NCBI RefSeq assembly: GCF_030160655.1
Contig: NZ_BSOT01000005.1
Coordinates: forward strand, 124,001 to 188,000
Reading direction: 5' to 3'
Length of the DNA stretch: 64,000 bases
Source of the DNA: Agaribacter marinus
GTDB lineage: Bacteria; Pseudomonadota; Gammaproteobacteria; Enterobacterales; Alteromonadaceae
Position numbers and translations under genes: made by a program. Below, piece after piece: positions 56,144 through 64,000 of the stretch; within the stretch, counting starts at the first letter, position 1; each line of letters begins with the position of its first letter. The notes under the pieces were generated by a model, which had not been told where the DNA came from, ran no database searches, and saw only the letters and a list, made by a program, of their open reading frames with translations.

Positions 56144-58207
56144 ATGATTCAATCTTCTCGATGGCTTGGGAGCCACGCTTCTTTATTTATGGCGAGTAAA
56201 GTCGCACTTTGCGTCTGTACCAGTGTACTTGTTTTTGCTTGTAGTCCCTATAATCAAGAAAGTGATGACTCTCTTGCAAAGCAATCACATATGCAGACAC
56301 CGAAAAACCTTATGTCTAATACGCCTAGTCGCAATGAAACCCGCAGCAAACAAATGAAACACCATGCCTTGGGACATGGTAAGCCGGTCATTTATCAAGT
56401 GTTTACTCGCTTGTTTGGCAATACTATGACAACAAACAAACCTTGGGGAACTATTGAAGAGAATGGTGTAGGTAAGTTTGCGGATTTTACCGATGAGGCA
56501 TTGCAAGGTATTAAAGCGCTTGGTACGTCATATGTTTGGTACACAGGCGTGCCTCATCATGCCGTGGTGAATGATTATTCTGTCATTGGCATTAGTGCAG
56601 ATGACCCAGATGTTGTAAAAGGTAGAGCTGGATCACCTTATGCTGTCAAAGACTACTATAACGTTAACCCTGATCTTGCACTTGATCCCATGCATCGCTT
56701 GGCTGAATTTGAAGCGCTTATTGCACGCACTCATGCAAATGACCTAAAGGTTATTATCGACATTGTGCCAAATCATGTGGCGCGCAAATACGCGTCTTTA
56801 AGCTTACCAGAAGGCCAAACAAATTTTGGCAGTAAGGACGATGTAACTCGTACTTATGCCAGAGACAACAATTTTTATTATGTACCGGGCGAAACGTTTA
56901 GTGTGCCAGAATCAACTAAATATAAACCACTTGGCGGTCAAGCACATCCGCTGTCTGATGGTAAATTTGACGAAAATCCCGCTAAATGGACAGGGAATGG
57001 CTCACGTTTAGCTCAACCCAATATTAATGACTGGTATGAAACCGTTAAGGTGAACTATGGTGTTAGACCTGATGGTAGTTATGACTTTCCTCGTTTGCCT
57101 GAAGAATACCGTACTTTGGATACGAGTGCGCATCATGCGTTTTGGCAAAACAAGGTACTGCCAGACTCTTGGTATAAATTTGAGGCGATTGCGCATTATT
57201 GGTTAAAGAAAGGGGTGAATGGTTTTCGCTTCGACATGGCCGAAATGGTGCCTGTGGAGTTTTGGTCATTTTTAAACGCGTCAATCAAACAAAAATACCC
57301 AGAAACCTTGTTGCTAGCTGAAGTGTATAACCCAAGTTTATACAGAGACCATATTCAACTCGGGAAAATGGACTACCTGTATGACAAGGTAGGCTTTTAT
57401 GATGATCTTAAAAACGTAATGCAAGGACAAGGCGACATATCAAAGGTGCTTAACAGCCAAGCCGCTGTTGCCGACATCTCAGCCAATATGTTGCATTTTT
57501 TGGAAAATCACGACGAGCAACGCATTGCTAGCCCAGAATTTACCGGGAGCGCGGAAAAAGGCAAGCCAGCATGGGTAGTATCGGCGCTAATTAGTGACTC
57601 ACCAAGCATGCTGTATTTTGGACAAGATGTCGGTGAGGATGGCAATGAAGATGCTGGTTTTGGTAAACCAAGCCGCACGAGTATTTTTGACTACGTAGGC
57701 GTACCCGCACACCAGCGTTGGATGAATGGCGGTAAATTTGATGGTGGAGCTTTATCAGACGCTGAAAAAGCGCTACGCCAGTTTTATATTGATGTGACAA
57801 ATATTTCTGCACGCCATGCGGCTATGTTTGGCGAATATACTCCCCTGCATTCGCTAAACTTGTCTGTGGTATCCGCTTATTCAGAGCGACAACTGGCATT
57901 TGTTCGTCATACCGATTCAAAAGCATTGGTTGTGATGAGTAATTTTGCTACAAACGCTGTCGAGTTTGATTTACGTTTACCAATTGATTTAATTGCGCAG
58001 TGGGGGGTGAGTAGCGGTAACTATGCGCTTAAAGATGTAATATCAGGCGATGTTTACATGTTAAATGTCGCTGAAAACTACAACAGTGTCACAATACCTG
58101 TAAGGCTTGATGCGCTAGGCAGTGTCATTCTTGAACTTGATATTGCCGCAGCTGTATCGGCAAGCAACACTGTAAATCAATTAACAAGCAGAGTTGTGGG
58201 GCAGTAG
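56144..58207 (+). CDS. GH13 alpha-amylase-family lipoprotein
   Basis: The protein has 687 residues with a lipoprotein signal whose lipobox is VFAC (Cys33). The GH13 barrel is complete: VIDIVPNHVARK (region I), the nucleophile Asp364 in GFRFDMAEM, the acid/base Glu393 in LLLAEVYNP and Asp457 in LENHDEQRI. This is a member of the amylase group found in Bacteroides- and Alteromonas-type glucan loci; it may be an alpha-amylase, neopullulanase or maltogenic enzyme. The lipid anchor places it in the periplasm or at the surface. It probably forms an operon with the GH31 gene, 3 bp downstream. Confidence 0.9.
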   Translation: MIQSSRWLGSHASLFMASKVALCVCTSVLVFACSPYNQESDDSLAKQSHMQTPKNLMSNTPSRNETRSKQMKHHALGHGKPVIYQVFTRLFGNTMTTNKPWGTIEENGVGKFADFTDEALQGIKALGTSYVWYTGVPHHAVVNDYSVIGISADDPDVVKGRAGSPYAVKDYYNVNPDLALDPMHRLAEFEALIARTHANDLKVIIDIVPNHVARKYASLSLPEGQTNFGSKDDVTRTYARDNNFYYVPGETFSVPESTKYKPLGGQAHPLSDGKFDENPAKWTGNGSRLAQPNINDWYETVKVNYGVRPDGSYDFPRLPEEYRTLDTSAHHAFWQNKVLPDSWYKFEAIAHYWLKKGVNGFRFDMAEMVPVEFWSFLNASIKQKYPETLLLAEVYNPSLYRDHIQLGKMDYLYDKVGFYDDLKNVMQGQGDISKVLNSQAAVADISANMLHFLENHDEQRIASPEFTGSAEKGKPAWVVSALISDSPSMLYFGQDVGEDGNEDAGFGKPSRTSIFDYVGVPAHQRWMNGGKFDGGALSDAEKALRQFYIDVTNISARHAAMFGEYTPLHSLNLSVVSAYSERQLAFVRHTDSKALVVMSNFATNAVEFDLRLPIDLIAQWGVSSGNYALKDVISGDVYMLNVAENYNSVTIPVRLDALGSVILELDIAAAVSASNTVNQLTSRVVGQ

Positions 58208-58210
58208 GGC

Positions 58211-60820
58211 ATGAAAACTATGTATGAATGTATGGGTTACCCTCACGTATTTCAAAAAACACGCCACTTAATCGCAAATATCATTGTAGTCATTGGCTTA
58301 TGTTTTGGCTACAACGCCGCAACTGCTGCAGATGATGCTGTATCGACATCCCTCATTACAGCCGATGACAATTCATTTGCCCATACTCAACTGCTCGATA
58401 TCCAAAAAACACCGACGAGTATTGACATCACCTTAAATACTGGTGAGGTGAGCATTGTTCCGTTAAACAAAGGGACGGTTGAGGTCTTTTATCAGCCAGA
58501 CAATATTCGTCAATTGCCTTCTTTTGCAATCGATCGAGGCGCCATTAAGTCTGTAGATGTGTCACTCACACCGATGACTTATTCGCATTCTGTTTCTGGC
58601 GATCTTGGGATAAATGAAGGGGACAAGAAAGGCTATAAAATATCCTTGCCTAGCTTTGATATTCATGTGCACACGTCGCCGTTTAAGTTGCAGTACTTTC
58701 GAGACGGTGAGTTGCTTATTTCCGAGGCACCAGGTCTATTTGTGCACGACACCATGCGAGGTTTTCGTTTTGCCTTTAATGAACAAGACCTTAGTGGTGA
58801 CTATAAACCCGAAAAAATAATGGGTGGCGGGCAACGGGTTCTCGGCATGGATAGGCGCGGCCATCGAATGCCATTGTACAATAAAGCGCACTATGGATAT
58901 AACGGCAAATCGACCCAAATGTACTTTGGTTTGCCAGCCATTATGTCAGAAAAAGGCTACGCCATAGGCTTTGACAATAGTGCACGCGGCACCCTTGATA
59001 TTGGGCATACCGAATCTAATATTTTGCAGTTTGACGCCGTTGGTGGCAGAACGTCTTACCTGTTTTCCGCAGGAGATAACGTAGTTAATACGGTAAAGCA
59101 TTTTGTATCTGCGACTGGTAAGCAGCCTTTGCCACCGCGGTGGGCTCTAGGTAATTATGCCTCGCGATTTGGTTACCGAAGTCAAGCTGAAGCCTTGAAC
59201 GTTATCGAAGCGTTTCAAACACAGGATTTTCCAATAGATGCATTGGTACTTGACCTATATTGGTTTGGTAAAGATATTAAAGGTCATATGGGGAATCTTA
59301 GTTGGGATCTCGATGCTTTTCCTGATCCTGAGGGCATGATTGATACACTCAATCGCAACGGTGTGAATACGATACTCATTACAGAACCTTTTATTTTATC
59401 TAGCGCCAAGCAGTGGGCATCTGCAGTAAAGCATAAGGCCTTAGCCAAGAATATTGCCGGTGCGCCTCGTCGTTTTGACTTTTATTTTGGTAATACTGGT
59501 TTAGTGGATGTATTTGACCCAGCTGCACAAGATTGGTTTTGGCAGTTTTATGAAGACTTGAATAAACAGGGTGTGGCTGGCTGGTGGGGAGACTTAGGCG
59601 AACCAGAAGTGCACCCATCTGATAGTTTACACCGTTTGAATGATAAGTATGTCACCGCTGATGAAGTACACAATGCTTATGGACATCAGTGGGCAAAAAT
59701 GGTTTATGAACGCCAGCGCAAAGCAAGACCAAGTGAGCGGCCGTTTGTAATGATGCGGGCTGGATTTTTAGGGTCGCAGCGATACGGTATGATCCCTTGG
59801 ACAGGCGACGTAGAGCGTTCTTGGGCTGGTTTGCGTCCACAAGTAGAGTTAGCTTTACAAATGAGTATGTTTGGTTTGGCTTATACCCATTCAGATTTAG
59901 GCGGGTTTGCCGGTGGTGAGCAATTTGATCCTGAACTATATATTCGCTGGATGCAATACGGTGTTTTTCAGCCAGTATATCGGCCGCATGCGCAGGACCA
60001 TATTGCACCTGAACCTATTTTTCATGATGAGAATACTAAAAATATCGTGAGAGAGTTTGTAAAATTACGCTACCGGTTGTTGCCATATAATTATAGTTTA
60101 TCTATCGAAAACGCGTTAACGGGCATGCCTATGATGCGTCCGCTTATTATGCATCACTCTGACGCTAGTTTTAATACCACCTCTGCTTATTTATGGGGCG
60201 AGCACTTTTTAGTCTCACCCGTATTAAAGGCAGAAGCGACGAGTCAAATGGTCGAATTGCCAGATGGCATTTGGTTTGATTACTTTTCTGGTCAACGATA
60301 TATAGGAGGTAGCGCGCGTGCGATAAACACAAATTTGGAGACCTTACCAGTATTTGTTAAAGCAGGGAGCTTTATTCCAAGTACTAAGGATATTCCTAAT
60401 ACGCGTGCATATTCGTCGGCACAATTGGATATTACCTATTATGCTGATGAGGCGGCAAAAACAAGTGATTACCGCTGGTATGATGATGACGGGAAAGACC
60501 CCAACAGCCTCACAGAAAACGCATACAACCAAGTGGATTTTGCGAGTGCGCATGATGCAGATTCCCTCTCGTTTACGATCAACGGCAAAGGATTATACAA
60601 AGGCGCTCCTAAAGACAGAACGTTCTCATTTACAATACGAGGTCTACATACAAAACCCAAGAAAGTTACCGCCACCAACAAAGTAAATACTGAACAAAAA
60701 AGCAAACAATTAAACACACAATGGTCATGGGATGAAGAGAGCCAGATACTGACGTTTCAGGTAACAATGACGACCGTTAATGACGTTATGAGTGTATTGG
60801 TCAGCAAAAACCTTAACTAA
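58211..60820 (+). CDS. GH31 alpha-glucosidase-type protein
   Basis: The protein has 869 residues with an N-terminal signal of about 43 residues ending near ATA-ADD; the leader before the hydrophobic core is long, and a later start at Met4 is possible. The GH31 fold is clear: a beta-sandwich start, FPIDALVLDLYWFGKDIKG, the nucleophile Asp461 in WWGDLGEPE and the acid/base Asp533 in WTGDVERSW, then the C-terminal beta domains. GH31 enzymes with GDLGEPE act on alpha-glucosides such as maltose or isomaltose. Located 3 bp after the GH13 gene and probably in the periplasm, it would release glucose from imported oligosaccharides. Confidence 0.92.
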   Translation: MKTMYECMGYPHVFQKTRHLIANIIVVIGLCFGYNAATAADDAVSTSLITADDNSFAHTQLLDIQKTPTSIDITLNTGEVSIVPLNKGTVEVFYQPDNIRQLPSFAIDRGAIKSVDVSLTPMTYSHSVSGDLGINEGDKKGYKISLPSFDIHVHTSPFKLQYFRDGELLISEAPGLFVHDTMRGFRFAFNEQDLSGDYKPEKIMGGGQRVLGMDRRGHRMPLYNKAHYGYNGKSTQMYFGLPAIMSEKGYAIGFDNSARGTLDIGHTESNILQFDAVGGRTSYLFSAGDNVVNTVKHFVSATGKQPLPPRWALGNYASRFGYRSQAEALNVIEAFQTQDFPIDALVLDLYWFGKDIKGHMGNLSWDLDAFPDPEGMIDTLNRNGVNTILITEPFILSSAKQWASAVKHKALAKNIAGAPRRFDFYFGNTGLVDVFDPAAQDWFWQFYEDLNKQGVAGWWGDLGEPEVHPSDSLHRLNDKYVTADEVHNAYGHQWAKMVYERQRKARPSERPFVMMRAGFLGSQRYGMIPWTGDVERSWAGLRPQVELALQMSMFGLAYTHSDLGGFAGGEQFDPELYIRWMQYGVFQPVYRPHAQDHIAPEPIFHDENTKNIVREFVKLRYRLLPYNYSLSIENALTGMPMMRPLIMHHSDASFNTTSAYLWGEHFLVSPVLKAEATSQMVELPDGIWFDYFSGQRYIGGSARAINTNLETLPVFVKAGSFIPSTKDIPNTRAYSSAQLDITYYADEAAKTSDYRWYDDDGKDPNSLTENAYNQVDFASAHDADSLSFTINGKGLYKGAPKDRTFSFTIRGLHTKPKKVTATNKVNTEQKSKQLNTQWSWDEESQILTFQVTMTTVNDVMSVLVSKNLN

Positions 60821-60918
60821 AATGATGTTTGTTCCGATAAAGATGTGTCAGTCAGCATTTTCCTCCGATGTTTTTAGTTTGCTACTGGCAAAATTATAAA
60901 TAATTTTGAAGGCATACT

Positions 60919-63369
60919 ATGAAAATCAAGACAAAGATGCTCATAGGAGGGATTCTGTTGGCAACGCTACCAGTATTAATTGGTAGCTATATTATTGGAA
61001 AGTCTGCGGTAGATGTTGGCAAAGCGTCATTAGAAGATGATGCACGGCGATCGTTAGTTGCTATTCGCGACATTACTGCGACACAAATATCCAGCTATAT
61101 TAAAGATATAGAAAAACAAGCATTGACAATGTCAGATAATCTTATGGTGATTGACGCCATGCAAGATTTTAGTCAGGCATTTGCGCGTTATTCTAATGAT
61201 GCAAACGCCATTGCAATTGCACCAGAACAAGAGAAGCAAAAAAGTATAAAAGCCTATTACACTGAACAATTTGGTGCGCGATTTACTGAACTCAATCAAC
61301 GCGCACCCAATAATGCCGACGCTATCATAGCGCAATTACCAAATAACGCCTTAGCACTTCAATTCGATTTTATTAGTGACAACCCAAACCCTTTGGGCAG
61401 CAAGCAACTAATGAACGAAACGGCGCATAGTACGGAATACGACGTCTTTCACGCAAAGTACCACCCCATTTTTAGAGACTATATTGAACGATTTGGTTTT
61501 TACGATTTGTTCTTGGTAGACCATGATACTGGCGAAATTGTGTACTCAGTCTTTAAAGAATTAGATTTTGCGACGTCGTTAAAAAATGGGCCATATGCCA
61601 ACTCTGGTATTGGTGAGGCGTATGAAATGGCAGAAAACTTATCGAATAAGGATGACACTTATTTAAGCGATTTTGCTGAATATTACCCTTCATACAATGC
61701 ACCAGCGTCATTCATTAGTACGCCAATTTATAACGGCGAACGCAAGATTGGTATTTTAATTTTACAAATGCCTGTAGATAAAATTAACCAAGTGATGACG
61801 CACAATCAGGAATGGGAAGAGACTGGACTTGGTATGTCGGGTGAAACCTATTTGGTTGGCGAAGACTTTACCATGCGTAGCAATGGGCGGTTTTTATTAG
61901 AAGATAAATCAGCATATTTGGCATTGATGCATGAGGTGGGTTTGCCAGCGGATGTCATTGAAGCACTTGGCGTGCAAGAGACTTCGATTGGTTTACAACC
62001 GGTTAAAACGCAGGGTACAGAAGCAGCCCTTGCAGGAGAGAGCGGTTTTGCTATTTTTGATGATTATCGCGGGGTTTCGGTGTTATCCGCATATAAACCT
62101 GTGGATATAAAAGGTTTAAACTGGGTCATTATGAGTGAAATTGATGAAGCCGAAGCCTTTGCTTCAATCGAGGCGTTGCGAGCAAATACAACGACAATTG
62201 CGCTAATCATATTAGCGATTTCGGGCGTTCTCGGACCCTTAGCTGCATGGTTGTTAGCGAAGTCGATGGTAAAACCAATCAGCGATCTTAAAGAGACAAT
62301 ATTGTGTTTAGTCGAAGGTGAGGGAGACCTAACTAAACGTGTTGACGTGCAAGGAAAAACAGAAGTAACCGAAGTGGCGCTTAGTTTAAATAAGTTCATT
62401 GACCATTTAGATGGAACGTTTTCAAATTTAATAAAATCGGCAATGCGTTTAGTGCCTATGTCGAAAGAGCTTTCGGATGGCAACATTGAGATTACAAAAG
62501 CCGCAAATGAACAAAACAAGCAGATCTCAGTATTAAGAGACCGAATTCTTGCGGCAGGTGAGTCATCGGATAAAGTAAAACAAGAGTCTGATGCCATCAT
62601 GGATGAAAGTAATGAAGGCACTCGGAGTGTAACCGATGGCCTGAGAGTGTTTGATGAGACCACAGGCGAAATGGAAAAACTTACCGATATTATTGGCGAG
62701 ACTACTTCGTCTGTCGATTCATTAAAGTCCCAGAGTGACAAAATAGTCACTGTGATTGACGTTATTAGCGAGATTGCGGATCAAACAAACTTGCTTGCCT
62801 TAAACGCGGCAATTGAAGCCGCACGCGCTGGAGAAGCAGGTAGGGGATTTGCTGTTGTTGCTGACGAAGTAAGGTCGCTAGCGTCAAGAACGCGGCAATC
62901 GACGCAAGAAGTCTCAGCCATGGTTGAAGCAATACAATCGGGTACTAATATTGTTGTTTCAACCATGTCGCAAGGCATAGAGTCAACAAAATCATGTCAG
63001 AATAAAATACATGAAGCCAAAGATAAACTAGGTTTAATTAATACCACCATGAATCAAATAAATGGGCGGGTGACAGAAATCACTAAAACTGTGACCGAGC
63101 AACGATATAACTTCGACAAAGTATCGAAAGATTTTGATGATTTAGATTTGTGTTTTCATAACTCGCAACAGGCCAGTATGGTGTCGGTACAAGTGGGCAT
63201 TGATATGAGCAAGATGAGCGTAAAACTTCACGGCATGGTTGATCATTTTAAGCTTACAGATTCAAATTGGAGCACCAAAAAGCGCGGTGGAGTGAGAATT
63301 GACCAAGAGATGGTCACGTCAATTGTACAAAACTCGAAAGATGAACAACCCGAGGATATGTTGTTTTAG
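60919..63369 (+). CDS. Methyl-accepting chemotaxis protein with Cache-type sensor
   Basis: The protein has 816 residues. A first membrane helix lies at about 7-25 and a second near 425-447. The periplasmic region between them (about 400 residues) has Cache-type features ([20 protein letters not shown] near 195-214 and [19 protein letters not shown] near 265-283). A HAMP domain follows, then the signalling hairpin with the highly conserved tip [20 protein letters not shown] near 621-640. It signals to CheA/CheW. Lying right after the GH31 gene, it may sense sugars of the glucan locus, but this is only neighbourhood. No C-terminal pentapeptide for CheR is seen. Confidence 0.9.
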   Translation: MKIKTKMLIGGILLATLPVLIGSYIIGKSAVDVGKASLEDDARRSLVAIRDITATQISSYIKDIEKQALTMSDNLMVIDAMQDFSQAFARYSNDANAIAIAPEQEKQKSIKAYYTEQFGARFTELNQRAPNNADAIIAQLPNNALALQFDFISDNPNPLGSKQLMNETAHSTEYDVFHAKYHPIFRDYIERFGFYDLFLVDHDTGEIVYSVFKELDFATSLKNGPYANSGIGEAYEMAENLSNKDDTYLSDFAEYYPSYNAPASFISTPIYNGERKIGILILQMPVDKINQVMTHNQEWEETGLGMSGETYLVGEDFTMRSNGRFLLEDKSAYLALMHEVGLPADVIEALGVQETSIGLQPVKTQGTEAALAGESGFAIFDDYRGVSVLSAYKPVDIKGLNWVIMSEIDEAEAFASIEALRANTTTIALIILAISGVLGPLAAWLLAKSMVKPISDLKETILCLVEGEGDLTKRVDVQGKTEVTEVALSLNKFIDHLDGTFSNLIKSAMRLVPMSKELSDGNIEITKAANEQNKQISVLRDRILAAGESSDKVKQESDAIMDESNEGTRSVTDGLRVFDETTGEMEKLTDIIGETTSSVDSLKSQSDKIVTVIDVISEIADQTNLLALNAAIEAARAGEAGRGFAVVADEVRSLASRTRQSTQEVSAMVEAIQSGTNIVVSTMSQGIESTKSCQNKIHEAKDKLGLINTTMNQINGRVTEITKTVTEQRYNFDKVSKDFDDLDLCFHNSQQASMVSVQVGIDMSKMSVKLHGMVDHFKLTDSNWSTKKRGGVRIDQEMVTSIVQNSKDEQPEDMLF

Positions 63370-63510
63370 CGCGATTGATGATTTAAATCTTAACATCTAT
63401 AGGTAGTGCCGCTTATGATTATATACGGCGTTTGGGGCACTTTTCTCTTAACCGATGTGGCAGGCAAACACGGTTGTAGTTTGGGTTCGTTGAGTCGTTA
63501 TTTCTCATCG

Positions 63511-63552
63511 TTTTTTTTGGGGGGGGATTAATTGTAATCCTCCCCGAAAAAA
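63511..63552. terminator. Long imperfect inverted repeat (bidirectional terminator-like)
   Basis: Eight T, eight G and ATTA (63511-63530) pair imperfectly (two mismatches in the G block) with TAATCCTCCCCG and A residues (63535-63552), around a four-base loop. It lies between the chemoreceptor gene and an IS3 fragment and could end transcription from both sides. An origin as an IS end is possible. Confidence 0.6.
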
Positions 63553-63604
63553 GTAGCACTTATAACTAGAAAATTCCGCTAATATATCAGCAAAGGAGTT
63601 TTCA

Positions 63605-63724
63605 ATGAGAAAATCAAAATTTAGTGAAAGCCAAATCATGGCTATTCTTAAACAAAATGAAGGCGGTGTGTCGGTACCAGACTTGTGCCGCGAGCATTAT
63701 TGCACACTTGTCTGTGCCCCTTAA
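63605..63724 (+). pseudogene. IS3-family transposase orfA fragment
   Basis: The ATG at 63605, with AAAGGAG before it, begins MRKSKFSESQIMAILKQNEG and continues to DLCREH. This is the conserved start of IS3-family OrfA, which normally goes on with a helix-turn-helix such as G(I/M)SxATFYxW. Here the similarity stops near residue 31 and the frame ends at TAA 63724 after YCTLVCAP. No orfB is present. The element has been cut short, so this is a dead insertion-sequence scar. The junction with the next gene, about 63700-63710, marks the breakpoint. Confidence 0.8.
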
Positions 63725-63734
63725 CCTAAAAGTT

Positions 63735-64000
63735 ATGAGTCGTGTGTACATGTGTAAATTATTTATTTTTGCTCTGTTAGGTTTATTGTTCGCTTGCTCT
63801 GATAGTCAAACAAATAGAGATGGGTATGATTGGGTTCTTACAGCTGACCCTGAAAGTGACGCAATCTCAGCAGCTCATTCTGGTGATCGAGCATTAATTG
63901 GTGTTTCAGGTTTATTTGGCCGTGTTATTCCTGACGTTAGAGGGATACCATGTGATAAGCCTCAAGATGTGCGTTACTTAAAAATTGATGATGTAATTGA
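63735..64000 (+). CDS. Unknown lipoprotein (3' end outside window)
   Basis: From ATG 63735 the frame is open to the window edge for 88 codons. It starts MSRVYMCKLFIFALLGLLFACSDS, a lipoprotein signal with lipobox LFAC and Cys21. The mature part reads DGYDWVLTADPESDAISAAHSG, then ALIGVSGLFGRVIPDVRGIP. I do not recognise the family. The gene begins 10 bp after the IS3 scar, so its own promoter may be altered or supplied by remnant IS sequence. Nothing more can be said without the downstream part. Confidence 0.6.
   Translation, partial: MSRVYMCKLFIFALLGLLFACSDSQTNRDGYDWVLTADPESDAISAAHSGDRALIGVSGLFGRVIPDVRGIPCDKPQDVRYLKIDDVI

Noticed and set aside
62064-62750. 228-codon open frame on the minus strand inside the chemoreceptor gene
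   Set aside because: Antisense shadow of the HAMP and signalling region; the plus-strand product has clear domains.
1-64000. tRNA, rRNA genes, CRISPR arrays or a prophage
   Set aside because: No tRNA cloverleaf, rRNA segment, regularly spaced repeat or phage structural gene was recognised on reading the intergenic regions; small RNAs cannot be excluded by eye.

Overview
The window looks like a chromosomal segment of a marine, carbohydrate-degrading gammaproteobacterium of the order Alteromonadales (Alteromonadaceae-like: Alteromonas/Glaciecola/Paraglaciecola or a relative). This rests on protein style, on the gltA | sdhCDAB-sucABCD order, on a GH50 agarase-type lipoprotein, on TonB receptors paired with a tryptophan-halogenase-like flavoprotein, and on several GGDEF and CadC-like signalling proteins. 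The DNA is moderately AT-rich. No tRNA, rRNA or CRISPR array was recognised. The genus is an inference; there is no marker gene here that fixes it.

Layout. (1) 0-10.7 kb: mixed metabolic and regulatory genes. They are a PepSY membrane protein cut by the window edge, UbiF (ubiquinone synthesis), a YCII/DGPF protein with its ECF42 sigma factor, a secreted protein, an AraC regulator, a secreted beta-propeller protein with a GlyGly-CTERM-like tail, and a CadC-like membrane transcription factor with a periplasmic propeller. (2) 10.7-16.8 kb: an accessory stretch on the minus strand. It holds a small beta-rich protein, a PAS-GGDEF cyclase, a broken VapC toxin gene with a possible antitoxin scar, and a two-gene unit made of a 1093-residue winged-helix/STAND-NTPase/TM/TPR protein and a small protein resembling the DP-EP family. 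(3) 16.9-22.0 kb: a MarR regulator and an RND (MMPL-type) transporter, LolA-like protein and outer-membrane barrel. An identical 12-bp perfect palindrome lies in front of both marR and the exporter genes. (4) 22.1-25.8 kb: a MarR-GNAT fusion and the GH50 lipoprotein. (5) 25.8-37.9 kb: the TCA block. gltA is divergent from sdhCDAB-sucAB-sucCD; the SucB has two nearly identical lipoyl domains. (6) 38.1-41.8 kb: a porin-like barrel, a small phosphate-binding-protein-like secreted protein and, convergent to them, a membrane GGDEF-EAL protein. (7) 42.1-63.4 kb: an alpha-glucan (maltodextrin/pullulan) use locus with two TonB receptors, a halogenase-like flavoprotein, a pullulanase-type lipoprotein, a GH13 lipoprotein, a GH31 alpha-glucosidase, a solute-binding-like protein and a chemoreceptor. 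(8) 63.4-64 kb: a fragment of an IS3-family orfA and the start of an unknown lipoprotein.

How it works together. In region 7 the same near-palindromic 14-mer (TGAATACGTATGCA, one copy with one change) lies upstream of both TonB receptor genes and of the GH13 gene. The locus is therefore probably one regulon under a LacI-type regulator encoded elsewhere. Export signals on all three hydrolases suggest cutting at the surface and in the periplasm, with TonB-driven uptake between. No inner-membrane sugar transporter is in the window.

Most promising leads for something undescribed: the winged-helix/STAND/TPR protein with its small partner (13.1-16.8 kb), the porin/binding-protein/GGDEF-EAL trio (38.1-41.8 kb), the MarR-palindrome exporter unit, and the halogenase-like enzyme inside a glucan locus.
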